Of a stretch of 64,000 bases of DNA, positions 1 through 7,847 are shown one piece after another. The stretch spans positions 1 to 64,000 of the forward strand of contig JAJUFH010000012.1 of assembly GCA_029266035.1 (NCBI GenBank), in the 5' to 3' direction. Position numbers and translations under genes: made by a program. Source of the stretch: Sinomicrobium sp. Its GTDB lineage: Bacteria; Bacteroidota; Bacteroidia; Flavobacteriales; Flavobacteriaceae. The notes under the pieces were generated by a model. The model saw only the letters and a program-made list of their open reading frames with translations. It did not search any database and was not told the DNA's origin. How positions within the stretch are numbered: the stretch's first letter is position 1; each line of letters opens with the position of its first letter.

Positions 1-86
1 AACTCGGCCAAATAGCGCTTGCAGGAAGCATCATCCGGGAAAACTTTCAAAAAGTCTATGATATTTTGTCCTTTAAATTGTGTCAT
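1..86 (-). CDS. IS1595-family transposase, N-terminal fragment cut by the window edge
   Basis: The reverse strand reads an ATG at 86-84 followed by 28 codons that run off the window. The peptide starts MTQFKGQNIIDFLKVF and continues PDDASCKRYLAE, which matches the start of ISXO2/IS1595-type transposases, where a conserved Cys-x-x-Tyr-Leu stretch precedes a zinc ribbon. Only the N-terminal region is visible, so the zinc ribbon and the DDE-type catalytic domain cannot be checked. Terminal inverted repeats and target duplications cannot be assigned with confidence in 87-250. The family is recognised from sequence memory, and whether the element is intact is unknown. Confidence 0.7.
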   Translation of the reverse strand, partial: MTQFKGQNIIDFLKVFPDDASCKRYLAE

Positions 87-186
87 TTCCTTTGATTTTT
101 AAGGAATAAAAATATAGAATTTATATACATAACTCAAAAAATTTGTTAAAAATATGAATTTAATAAAGATCAGGCAAAGTGGAGGG

Positions 187-200
187 AGTGAAAAGTCACT
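187..200. repeat. Short inverted repeat near the transposase edge
   Basis: AGTGA (187-191) and TCACT (196-200) form a 5-bp inverted repeat with a 4-nt loop, between the transposase fragment and the his promoter. It could belong to the end of the insertion element or to a small hairpin ending transcription from the left. No T-run follows directly. The function is not known. Confidence 0.25.
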
Positions 201-260
201 TCTCTTTTTACTGTAGTTACAATATGATGAGGTATTGTTATAAAAAAAAAAGCCTTTTTC

Positions 261-293
261 TTGTTTTTATAATGGATTTTTCATTTAAATTTG
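261..293 (+). promoter_or_regulatory. Promoter of the his leader/operon (Bacteroidota type)
   Basis: TTG at 261-263 and TAAATTTG at 286-293 match the Bacteroidota sigma-A consensus (TTG, then TAnnTTTG), with a 22-bp spacer inside the usual 17-23 range. Transcription would begin near 298-300, about 12 nt before the leader-peptide ATG. This places the whole attenuator inside the transcript. Confidence 0.65.
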
Positions 294-311
294 CGGCATT
301 ACAAAAGAGAA

Positions 312-368
312 ATGAATATATCAGTATTGCATCATCACCATTTTTACACTTGCACTCAGGCGAGGTGA
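312..368 (+). CDS. hisL: His operon leader peptide with four consecutive histidines
   Basis: An 18-codon ORF encodes MNISVLHHHHFYTCTQAR and stops at TGA 366-368. Codons 7-10 (330-341) are CAT CAT CAC CAT. It lies just after a consensus promoter and 37 nt before a terminator hairpin that precedes hisG, which is the classical layout of a ribosome-stalling his attenuator. Its product is probably not functional; translation itself is the sensor. If ribosomes stall at the His codons for lack of charged tRNA-His, bases 353-362 remain free to pair with 409-418 and the terminator cannot form. If they reach the stop codon they cover 353-362 and the terminator folds. The pairing is seen in the sequence; the mechanism is inferred by analogy with known his leaders. 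Confidence 0.8.
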   Translation: MNISVLHHHHFYTCTQAR

Positions 369-418
369 GCATGGTATGTTTGTAATACATCAAAATCCAT
401 ATAGAGCCCGTTTGAGTG
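353..418 (+). promoter_or_regulatory. Antiterminator pairing of the his leader
   Basis: CACTCAGGCG (353-362) can pair with CGTTTGAGTG (409-418) over 10 positions, 8 Watson-Crick and 2 G-U. This takes up the 5' arm of the terminator hairpin at 405-415. In addition TCACC (335-339, within the His codons) can pair with GGTGA (364-368), giving a possible protector stem. The two alternative folds compete in the manner expected for attenuation. Confidence 0.65.
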
Positions 419-437
419 ATTCAGACGGGCTTTTTTT
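405..437 (+). terminator. Attenuator terminator before hisG
   Basis: Bases 405-415 pair with 421-431 in an 11-bp stem (core AGCCCGT/ACGGGCT) with a 5-nt loop, followed by seven T residues at 431-437. It sits between the leader stop codon and the hisG start, so it can only act as a conditional terminator of the his operon. Confidence 0.85.
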
Positions 438-487
438 ATGTAAAAACCGTATCAGCTAATTATCCTTAAGGGGACAAAACCAAAACA

Positions 488-1345
488 ATGAACAAACTAA
501 AAATTGCTATCCAGAAAAGTGGTCGTCTCAATGAAGATTCCCTGCAAATCCTCAAAGATTGCGGAATTTCGGTGAATAACGGCATAGACCAACTCAAGGC
601 AGAAGCCTCCGATTTTCCGATGGAGGTGCTTTTTCTTAGAAATTCAGATATTCCTCAGTACCTTATTGATGGGGTAGTTGATGTAGCTATTATTGGAGAA
701 AATCTCCTTGTCGAGAAAGGTGGTGATATCCAAGTGGTAGAGAAGCTCGGGTTTTCGAAGTGTAGGGTATCGGTAGCTGTACCGAAAACCTTTTCTTATC
801 AATCGGTTAAGGATTTGGACGGACTGAAAATTGCCACTTCTTATCCGAATACGGTAAACAGCTTTCTCGACGAAAAGGGAATCAAGGTCGAATTACATCA
901 AATATCGGGTTCGGTAGAGATAGCACCCAATATCGGTCTGGCCGATGCTATAGTCGATATAGTGTCGAGTGGTAGTACGCTCTTTAAAAACAACCTAAAA
1001 GAGGTAGAAGTTATACTGAAAAGTGAGGCCGTACTAGCGGTATCTCCAGCCATTACAGACGAGAGTAATGTTTTGCTCAACAGATTATTGTTTCGCATTC
1101 AGGCGGTGCTTAAAGCCAGAAATTCGAAATATATACTGATGAATGTCCCAAATGATAAGATAGAAGAAGTAGGTAGCATACTTCCGGTATTGAAAAGTCC
1201 GACCGTTATGCCCCTTGCCGAGGAGGGATGGAGCAGTGTACATTCGGTAATCGACAAGAATAAATTCTGGGAAGTTATCGACGAACTTAAAGCGGTAGGG
1301 GCCGAGGGTATTTTGGTGTGTCCTATTGAAAAAATGGTACTTTAA
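488..1345 (+). CDS. hisG: ATP phosphoribosyltransferase (long form)
   Basis: HisG catalyses the first committed step of histidine synthesis, joining ATP and PRPP to give phosphoribosyl-ATP in the cytosol. The 285-residue length is that of the long form, which carries a C-terminal ACT-like regulatory domain (about residues 215-285) that binds histidine and needs no HisZ. The PRPP-binding loop is visible at about 144-165 (EIAPNIGLADAIVDIVSSGS), and the GVVDVAIIGENLL stretch lies at 62-74. It is the first gene after the attenuator, with 50 nt between the terminator T-run and the ATG. hisD follows after 15 nt. End-product inhibition by histidine is expected from the family but is not shown by the sequence. 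Confidence 0.97.
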   Translation: MNKLKIAIQKSGRLNEDSLQILKDCGISVNNGIDQLKAEASDFPMEVLFLRNSDIPQYLIDGVVDVAIIGENLLVEKGGDIQVVEKLGFSKCRVSVAVPKTFSYQSVKDLDGLKIATSYPNTVNSFLDEKGIKVELHQISGSVEIAPNIGLADAIVDIVSSGSTLFKNNLKEVEVILKSEAVLAVSPAITDESNVLLNRLLFRIQAVLKARNSKYILMNVPNDKIEEVGSILPVLKSPTVMPLAEEGWSSVHSVIDKNKFWEVIDELKAVGAEGILVCPIEKMVL

Positions 1346-1360
1346 CAAACAGTAGTCAAG

Positions 1361-2653
1361 ATGAATAAGATATACAATCCCCAACGCAGTACATGGCCGG
1401 AATTACTGCAAAGGCCAACTCAAACCATAGGCGATATAGAGGCTATGGTGAAGGAGATTTTTAGAGAGGTAAGAGACAAAGGAGACCGGGCGGTTGCAAA
1501 ATACACCTCCTTGTTTGACGGGGTATCTCCAAAGAATGTAGCAGTGACTGCTGTCGAAATAGAAGCGGCCTCTGGTATGGTTTCCGATGAATTGAAGGAA
1601 GCCATAGCACTGGCAAAGAGCAATATAGAAAAATTTCACACCGCTCAAAAAACAGAACGAGTTACGGTTTCTACAGTACAAGGGGTGCAATGTTGGCAGG
1701 AAAAGAAACCTATCGACAAAATCGGACTGTATATTCCCGGAGGTACAGCTCCGCTGTTTTCCACAGTGCTTATGCTTGCCGTTCCGGCCGCTATTGCCGG
1801 TTGTGGAGAGATTGTGTTGTGCTCTCCCCCCGACAAACAGGGAAATATACACCCGGCCATTCTCTACACAGCCAAGTTGTGTGGAGTAGATCGCATCCTC
1901 AAGGTAGGAGGGATACAGGCCATAGCTGGAATGACCTTCGGCACCGAAAGTATTCCGCAGGTGTACAAAATATTTGGTCCGGGTAATCAGTATGTCACCG
2001 TCGCCAAACAACTGGCTACGCGATATGGTGTAGCTATCGATATGCCAGCAGGACCTTCAGAACTTCTCGTTTTGGCCGACGATAGTGCCGATACCGGTTT
2101 TGTGGCATCCGACTTGCTTTCACAAGCCGAACACGGCAAAGACAGTCAGGTGCTTTTAGTGTCTACCTCAAAAGATTTGATAGAGAGGGTAGAAGAGGAG
2201 CTGGAAGAACAAATAAAAGTCCTGCCTCGCAAAGAAATAGCCGCAGCAGCTATAGGGAATTCGAAGTTGATTTATGTAAAGGATAAAGAAACAGCCCTCG
2301 ATTTGGTAAACAGCTACGGTCCGGAACACCTTATTATCTGTAGTGATGAGGAAGAGTTTTATGTGAATGCTGTTGTCAATGCCGGCTCGGTGTTTATAGG
2401 TAATTATACCCCCGAAAGTGCAGGCGACTACGCTTCGGGAACCAACCACACTCTTCCGACCAACGGATATGCCCGTAATTACAGCGGTGTAAATTTAGAC
2501 AGTTTTACCAAAGCCATCACCTTTCAAAAAATTACGGAAAAAGGAATAGGGAATATAGGTAAAGCCATAGAATTGATGGCTGAAGCTGAAGGACTACAGG
2601 CGCATAAAAATGCAGTTAGCCTGAGGTTGAATCGTATAAAAGAAGGGAAGTGA
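1361..2653 (+). CDS. hisD: Histidinol dehydrogenase
   Basis: HisD carries out the last two oxidations, histidinol to histidinal to histidine, with NAD and a zinc ion. The length of 430 residues is normal. The expected residues are visible: SQAEH (Q255 and H258, zinc), E322-H323 in GPEHL (catalytic), D356 in AGDY (zinc) and H415 in QAHKN (zinc). The stop codon overlaps the hisC start by one base (TGATG at 2651-2655), which suggests coupled translation with hisC. Confidence 0.97.
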   Translation: MNKIYNPQRSTWPELLQRPTQTIGDIEAMVKEIFREVRDKGDRAVAKYTSLFDGVSPKNVAVTAVEIEAASGMVSDELKEAIALAKSNIEKFHTAQKTERVTVSTVQGVQCWQEKKPIDKIGLYIPGGTAPLFSTVLMLAVPAAIAGCGEIVLCSPPDKQGNIHPAILYTAKLCGVDRILKVGGIQAIAGMTFGTESIPQVYKIFGPGNQYVTVAKQLATRYGVAIDMPAGPSELLVLADDSADTGFVASDLLSQAEHGKDSQVLLVSTSKDLIERVEEELEEQIKVLPRKEIAAAAIGNSKLIYVKDKETALDLVNSYGPEHLIICSDEEEFYVNAVVNAGSVFIGNYTPESAGDYASGTNHTLPTNGYARNYSGVNLDSFTKAITFQKITEKGIGNIGKAIELMAEAEGLQAHKNAVSLRLNRIKEGK

Positions 2654-3705
2654 TGAAAGATATAAGTTTTGATATCAATGAGCTGATAAGACCTAATGTC
2701 GCCCGATTAAAGCCGTACTCTTCTGCAAGGGACGAGTTTGAAGATTTTGAGGCCGAAATGGTGTTTATCGACGCTAATGAGAATCCCTTTGAAAGTGATG
2801 TAAATCGCTATCCAGACCCGCAGCAGCGAAAACTAAAGGAGGTATTGGCAGCTCAACGAGGAGTGTCGGTAGAAAATATTCTTCTCGGCAACGGTAGCGA
2901 TGAGGTGCTCGACCTTTTGTTTAGGGCCTTCTGCGAACCGGCACAGGACAACGTGATTAGCCTGCCTCCAACCTATGGGATGTACAAGGTGTTGGCAGAG
3001 ATTAACAATGTAGAAAATAAGGAGGTGCTGTTGTCGTCAGATTACCAGCCCAAAGTAAAGGATATACTGGAAGTGGTAGACAAGAACACCAAGCTGTTGT
3101 TTCTGTGCTCTCCCAACAACCCTACGGGAAATTCCTTTTCAGATGAAAGTGTCACAGCATTGTTGGAGGGCTTTGGCGGACTGTTAGTAATCGACGAGGC
3201 CTATATCGATTTTTCATCTCAGGAAAGCTGGTTGCAAAGGCTAAAGGAATATCCCAATTTGGTGGTGACTCAAACTTTGTCTAAGGCCTACGGATTGGCA
3301 GGAATACGATTGGGTATCTGCTTTGCATCGCCCGAAGTCATCGCCGTACTCAACAGTATAAAACCACCCTACAACGTCAACGAGCTGACCCAGAGGCGAG
3401 CGTTGAATCGATTGAGTGATTTAGATGGTGTAAATAAGGAAGTGGCTGATATTAAATTAGAAAAAGAGATTTTATTTAAAGCATTACTTGAAGTTGGTTT
3501 TGTGTCAGAAGTATTCCCTTCCGATGCCAATTTTATACTGGCGAAAGTTGACGATGCCAATCTCAGATACCGTCAGTTACTAGACAAAGGTATAGTGGTG
3601 CGAAATCGGACTACGCAGCCTCTTTGCGAAAATTGCCTGCGCTTTACAGTGGGTACTCCTGAAGAGAATCAGAAGCTGATCAAAGAATTGAGAAGGATGC
3701 TTTGA
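2653..3705 (+). CDS. hisC: Histidinol-phosphate aminotransferase
   Basis: HisC is a PLP-dependent fold-type I aminotransferase that converts imidazole acetol-phosphate to histidinol phosphate using glutamate. The 350-residue protein has SPNNPTG at 153-159, DEAY at 181-184 and the PLP lysine K211 in TLSKAYGLAG. The ATG at 2653 was preferred to the GTG one codon earlier because it forms the usual TGATG overlap with hisD. A gap of 54 nt separates it from hisB. Confidence 0.96.
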   Translation: MKDISFDINELIRPNVARLKPYSSARDEFEDFEAEMVFIDANENPFESDVNRYPDPQQRKLKEVLAAQRGVSVENILLGNGSDEVLDLLFRAFCEPAQDNVISLPPTYGMYKVLAEINNVENKEVLLSSDYQPKVKDILEVVDKNTKLLFLCSPNNPTGNSFSDESVTALLEGFGGLLVIDEAYIDFSSQESWLQRLKEYPNLVVTQTLSKAYGLAGIRLGICFASPEVIAVLNSIKPPYNVNELTQRRALNRLSDLDGVNKEVADIKLEKEILFKALLEVGFVSEVFPSDANFILAKVDDANLRYRQLLDKGIVVRNRTTQPLCENCLRFTVGTPEENQKLIKELRRML

Positions 3706-3759
3706 GTCTGCAGGGGTGCAAATAAACCAGTTCTTTAATTAATTTTAAAATGTGTTTTT

Positions 3760-4893
3760 GTGAAAAAAGTATTGTTTATAGATCGTGATGGTACGTTGAT
3801 CAAAGAGCCGGAAGACGAACAGATTGACGCCTTTGAAAAACTGGAATTCTACCCCGGGATGTTTACCTGGATGGGACGCATTGCTCGCGAATTGGATTAC
3901 GAATTGGTGATGGTGACCAATCAGGACGGATTGGGAACAGATGCTTTTCCGGAAGATACCTTCTGGCCGGTACATAATCTGATTCTGAAAAGTTTGGAAA
4001 ATGAAGGGATTGTCTTTGACCAAATTTTTATAGACCACAGTTTTCCCGAAGAGAACTCGCCTAACAGAAAGCCCAAAACCGGCTTACTCAGCGGGTATTT
4101 TTCAGAGGAATACGACTTGGAGAATTCGTTGGTTATTGGTGATAGGCTCACCGATGTGGAACTGGCCAAAAACCTCGGGGCCAAGGCCGTGTTTATCAAC
4201 AATGACACCCAACTCGGAACAGGGGAAGTTACGACCGAAACTGAAGAGTTACAGGCTTGTATCGCTTTGGAAACCAGCAATTGGAAAGAGATATACGAAT
4301 TTTTAAAATTACAGAGACGTACGGCTTCGATTGCGAGAAAAACCAATGAGACCGATATAAGTATAGATATCAATCTGGATGGTAAGGGCAAGAGCGATAT
4401 CAGTACGGGTATTGCCTTTTTCGATCATATGCTCGATCAACTGGCAAGACACGGGCAGATGGATATCGTTATCCGTGTTGATGGCGATCTGGAAGTAGAT
4501 GAACACCACACTATCGAAGACACGGCTATTGCTCTTGGTGAGGTATTCCGAAAGGCATTGGGAGATAAATTGGGAATAGAACGTTACGGATTCTGTCTGC
4601 CAATGGACGATTGTCTCGCACAGGTAGCTATCGATTTCGGAGGGAGAAACTGGCTGGTGTGGGAAACGGAGTTTAAACGCGAAATGATAGGTAAGATGCC
4701 GACCGAGATGTTTTATCACTTCTTTAAGTCTTTTACCGATGGAGCGGGAGCCAATCTGAATATCAAGGCTGAGGGACAGAATGAACACCACAAGATTGAG
4801 GCCATTTTTAAAGCTTTTGCCAAGGCGATCAAGATGGCAGTGAAAAGAGATGTAGAAAAAATGGTACTCCCTACCACCAAGGGAATGATCTGA
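3760..4893 (+). CDS. hisB: Bifunctional histidinol-phosphatase / imidazoleglycerol-phosphate dehydratase
   Basis: This is a two-domain HisB of 377 residues. Residues 1 to about 165 are a HAD phosphatase (DRDGT at 8-12 with nucleophile D8 and D10; GDRLTD at 127-132). Residues about 187-377 are the dehydratase with the metal-binding HH at 249-250 in EHHTIEDTA and a second HH in NEHHKIEA. The N domain removes phosphate from histidinol phosphate and the C domain dehydrates imidazole glycerol phosphate. The loop that in the enterobacterial enzyme holds a Cys-His-Cys-Cys zinc site reads [14 protein letters not shown] here (92-105) and has no cysteine. The start is GTG 3760; the ATG at 3750 is out of frame. 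Confidence 0.95.
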   Translation: MKKVLFIDRDGTLIKEPEDEQIDAFEKLEFYPGMFTWMGRIARELDYELVMVTNQDGLGTDAFPEDTFWPVHNLILKSLENEGIVFDQIFIDHSFPEENSPNRKPKTGLLSGYFSEEYDLENSLVIGDRLTDVELAKNLGAKAVFINNDTQLGTGEVTTETEELQACIALETSNWKEIYEFLKLQRRTASIARKTNETDISIDINLDGKGKSDISTGIAFFDHMLDQLARHGQMDIVIRVDGDLEVDEHHTIEDTAIALGEVFRKALGDKLGIERYGFCLPMDDCLAQVAIDFGGRNWLVWETEFKREMIGKMPTEMFYHFFKSFTDGAGANLNIKAEGQNEHHKIEAIFKAFAKAIKMAVKRDVEKMVLPTTKGMI

Positions 4894-4902
4894 TCCGGTA
4901 CT

Positions 4903-5493
4903 ATGAAAAACATCGTTATCATTGATTACGGAGCGGGAAACATACAGAGTGTGAAATTTGCCGTAGAGCGATTGGGCCATCAGGCTTTGCTATCAGATGA
5001 TGCACAAATCATAAAAAGTGCCGATAAGGTTATTTTTCCCGGTGTGGGAGCTGCGGGAAGTGCTATGAGTAAGCTCAGAGCTACCGGACTCGACAAATTG
5101 ATCCCGGAATTGAAGCAACCGGTATTAGGTATATGTCTCGGTATGCAGCTTATGTGTAGGTATTCTGAGGAGGGAAATACTCAGGGATTGGGTATATTCG
5201 ATACCGATGTACTCCGGTTTCCCGATATCGTAAAAGTGCCGCAAATAGGGTGGAATCGGATTTCTGATCTGAAATCGGATCTCTTTGACGGAATTAAAGA
5301 AGGAGAGTTTATGTACCTCGTACACAGCTATTATGTGCCCGATTGTTCGGAAGCCATTGCCCATACCTCTTATGGAACTGGATATGCTTCGGCTCTGAAA
5401 AAAGACAATTTTTATGGAGTTCAGTTCCACCCTGAAAAAAGCAGTACAGCCGGAGCAAGCGTTTTAAACAATTTTTTGGAAAGAGTTTCTTAA
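4903..5493 (+). CDS. hisH: Imidazole glycerol phosphate synthase, glutaminase subunit
   Basis: HisH is a class-I glutamine amidotransferase that supplies ammonia to HisF for the synthesis of imidazole glycerol phosphate and AICAR. The 196-residue protein shows the catalytic triad C78 (GICLGMQ), H176 and E178 (QFHPEKS), and the oxyanion-region PGVGA at 46-50. It starts 9 nt after hisB and ends 17 nt before hisA. Confidence 0.97.
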   Translation: MKNIVIIDYGAGNIQSVKFAVERLGHQALLSDDAQIIKSADKVIFPGVGAAGSAMSKLRATGLDKLIPELKQPVLGICLGMQLMCRYSEEGNTQGLGIFDTDVLRFPDIVKVPQIGWNRISDLKSDLFDGIKEGEFMYLVHSYYVPDCSEAIAHTSYGTGYASALKKDNFYGVQFHPEKSSTAGASVLNNFLERVS

Positions 5494-5510
5494 AGTTATA
5501 GTTATATCAC

Positions 5511-6245
5511 ATGAGAATAATACCAGCCATAGATATTATAGAAGGCAAATGTGTGCGGCTTTCAAAAGGCGATTACAGCACCAGTAAAGTGTATAATGAG
5601 AACCCTTTGGAGGTGGCCAAAGCCTTTGAGGCTCACGGCATAGAATACTTGCATCTGGTAGATCTGGACGGAGCCAAAAGCAGTCATATTGTAAATCACG
5701 AGATACTGGAGCAAATAGCTTCGAATACTGGGCTTAAGATAGATTTCGGAGGAGGACTCAAATCGGACGAAGATCTTAAAATAGCTTTTGAAAGCGGTGC
5801 CACACAGGTTACCGGTGGGAGCATAGCCGTAAAAGACAGGGAGACCTTTTTGGGGTGGATTGAGCGTTATGGAGCTGAAAGAATTATACTCGGTGCCGAC
5901 GTACAACCCGGTACGGATGGAAATAAAATCGCCATCAGCGGCTGGCTCGAAAGTTCAGGAATAGACCTGTTGCCGTTTGTCGATGGTTATAACAAAGAGG
6001 GAATAGAATATGTGATATGTACCGATATCAGTAAAGACGGTATGTTAAAAGGACCTGCCTTTGATTTGTACACTGAAATATTAGCACATAACAACAACAT
6101 AAAACTCATCGCTTCCGGTGGAATATCGGCCTTTGATGAACTGCCCAAACTCGCAGACTTGGGATGTGAGGGGACTATTATCGGCAAAGCTATATACGAA
6201 GGCAAGATAAGTTTGAAAGAATTGGAAAATTACATAGTAGCCTGA
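5511..6245 (+). CDS. hisA: Phosphoribosylformimino-AICAR ribotide isomerase
   Basis: HisA is a TIM-barrel isomerase that opens the ribose ring of ProFAR to give PRFAR. The length is 244 residues. The catalytic aspartates of the family are present, D8 in PAIDII and D130 in GADVQ, with phosphate-binding glycine stretches DFGGGL (78-83) and ASGGIS. The next gene, hisF, is its paralogue. Confidence 0.96.
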   Translation: MRIIPAIDIIEGKCVRLSKGDYSTSKVYNENPLEVAKAFEAHGIEYLHLVDLDGAKSSHIVNHEILEQIASNTGLKIDFGGGLKSDEDLKIAFESGATQVTGGSIAVKDRETFLGWIERYGAERIILGADVQPGTDGNKIAISGWLESSGIDLLPFVDGYNKEGIEYVICTDISKDGMLKGPAFDLYTEILAHNNNIKLIASGGISAFDELPKLADLGCEGTIIGKAIYEGKISLKELENYIVA

Positions 6246-6281
6246 TGTAAAGGACAACAATCGTATTAAAGCTGAAAATAT

Positions 6282-7037
6282 ATGCTGACCAAAAGAATTA
6301 TACCCTGTTTGGATATCAAGAACGGGAGAACGGTAAAAGGAGTTAATTTTCTCAATCTCAGAGATGCAGGCGACCCTGTAGAGCTCGCCGCTATTTATGC
6401 GGCAGAGGGAGCAGACGAATTGGTTTTTCTCGATATTTCAGCTACTGAGGAAAAGCGAAAAACCCTATCTGATCTGGTGAGGAAGGTGGCAGAAAAAGTG
6501 GATATACCCTTTACGGTAGGAGGGGGAATTGCCTCTGTAGAGGATGTGGAAATACTATTGCAAAACGGTGCCGACAAGGTTTCGATAAATTCATCAGCGG
6601 TAAAACGCCCGGAACTGATCGACGAGCTTTCTAAGCGTTTCGGGAGTCAGTGTGTAGTTGTAGCCGTAGATGCGCGACAGCTAGAGGGGCAATGGCTGGT
6701 TCACCTCGTAGGAGGTAAAGAACCCACAGAAATCCCTTTATACGAATGGGTAAAGGAAGCAGAACAACGCGGTGCCGGTGAGATACTCTTTACTTCTATG
6801 GATCACGACGGGACAAAGAACGGTTTTGCCAATGAGGCTCTCGCTCGTATCTCGGAATTGGTCAATATCCCCGTAATCGCTTCGGGAGGTGCCGGAGAAA
6901 TGCAGCATTTTGCCGATGCCTTCCTAAAAGGTAAAGCCGACGCAGCCCTCGCAGCCAGCGTGTTTCACTTTAAGGAGATAAGGCTTGTTGAATTGAAACA
7001 TTTTTTAAAGACACAGGATATTGCAGTGCGATTGTAA
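6282..7037 (+). CDS. hisF: Imidazole glycerol phosphate synthase, cyclase subunit
   Basis: HisF is the TIM-barrel partner of HisH. It uses the ammonia to split PRFAR into imidazole glycerol phosphate and AICAR. The 251-residue protein carries D11 (CLDIKNGR) and D130 (VVAVDAR), the known catalytic pair, and the phosphate sites TVGGGI (78-83) and ASGGAGE. The gap to hisIE is unusually long for this operon (187 nt) and contains a hairpin repeat. Confidence 0.97.
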   Translation: MLTKRIIPCLDIKNGRTVKGVNFLNLRDAGDPVELAAIYAAEGADELVFLDISATEEKRKTLSDLVRKVAEKVDIPFTVGGGIASVEDVEILLQNGADKVSINSSAVKRPELIDELSKRFGSQCVVVAVDARQLEGQWLVHLVGGKEPTEIPLYEWVKEAEQRGAGEILFTSMDHDGTKNGFANEALARISELVNIPVIASGGAGEMQHFADAFLKGKADAALAASVFHFKEIRLVELKHFLKTQDIAVRL

Positions 7038-7121
7038 AGCGAAGGTTTTCAGTGCCATCCTACGTTTGTAGGAACAGAACAAATGTAGAAATAAAGCCTT
7101 GTGCTTTAACAGCTCCTTTGA

Positions 7122-7183
7122 TTCTGGAGAGAGATTGACAGTAGGGCATGCTCGCCGGACAGGCGGGTTCACTGTCTCCGGAA
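7122..7183. repeat. Hairpin-forming intergenic repeat between hisF and hisIE
   Basis: TTCTGGAGA (7122-7130) faces TCTCCGGAA (7175-7183), GACAGT (7137-7142) faces ACTGTC (7171-7176), and CGCC/GGCG forms an inner stem around the loop GGACA. The GC-rich core CGCCGGACAGGCGGG differs from the surrounding sequence. It looks like a short dispersed palindromic element that has inserted inside the his operon. It has no T-run on the plus strand, so it is not an obvious terminator, but it could adjust mRNA stability. Only one copy is seen in this window. Confidence 0.5.
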
Positions 7184-7224
7184 TGACAAATTGCAAAATG
7201 TAATTGTAAAAAAATAAGATTATT

Positions 7225-7821
7225 ATGAATATAGATTTTGAAAAAAATGACGGTCTTGTTCCGGCTGTAGTACAGGATGCCGAAACCAGGGCTGTACTGA
7301 TGCTGGGGTATATGAATGAGGCTGCCTATAAAAAGACTGTGGAAAGTGGCTTGGTGACCTTCTTTAGTCGCAGTAAACAGCGTTTGTGGACCAAGGGGGA
7401 GGAGAGTGGTAATACACTGTCCCTTGTCGATATTAAAGTAGATTGCGATAGAGATACTTTATTGGTCAAGGCACGTCCGAAAGGTCCCACTTGTCACACA
7501 GGTACCGATACTTGTTGGAGCGAAGAAAACCGTCCGCATTACGGCTTTTTGTCAGATTTGGAAGCGGTGATAGCGCAGAGAAAAGAAGAGGGAGGAAAGG
7601 AGAGTTATGTAGCTTCTCTTTTTGACAAAGGAATCAACAAGATTGCTCAGAAAGTAGGAGAAGAGGCGGTTGAAGTGGTTATAGAAGCCAAAGATGAGGA
7701 TGAAAATCTGTTTCTCAACGAGAGTGCCGACCTGCTTTTTCACTATCTCATACTGTTGCAAGCAAAGGGGTACACATTGAGTGATGTAGTAAAAATTCTC
7801 GAAGGTAGGCATAGGAAATAA
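7225..7821 (+). CDS. hisIE: Bifunctional phosphoribosyl-AMP cyclohydrolase / phosphoribosyl-ATP pyrophosphatase
   Basis: The 198-residue fusion performs steps two and three of histidine synthesis. Residues 1 to about 108 are the HisI cyclohydrolase with the metal/zinc residues C74, D75, D77, C90 and C97 (CDRDTLL, GPTCHTGTDTC). Residues about 110-198 are the HisE pyrophosphohydrolase with GEEAVEVVIEA (146-156) and ESADLL. It is the last his gene; no terminator lies between it and corA 26 nt downstream. Confidence 0.96.
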   Translation: MNIDFEKNDGLVPAVVQDAETRAVLMLGYMNEAAYKKTVESGLVTFFSRSKQRLWTKGEESGNTLSLVDIKVDCDRDTLLVKARPKGPTCHTGTDTCWSEENRPHYGFLSDLEAVIAQRKEEGGKESYVASLFDKGINKIAQKVGEEAVEVVIEAKDEDENLFLNESADLLFHYLILLQAKGYTLSDVVKILEGRHRK

Positions 7822-7847
7822 GACTGTTTCTAAGTATCTTTAGAGGT

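Noticed and set aside
179-385. 68-codon plus-strand ORF before hisG
   Set aside because: It overlaps the his promoter and leader in another frame; the four-His leader at 312-368 with its attenuator explains the region better.
1403-2011. 202-codon minus-strand ORF inside hisD
   Set aside because: Antisense to a well-supported gene, no recognisable protein features.
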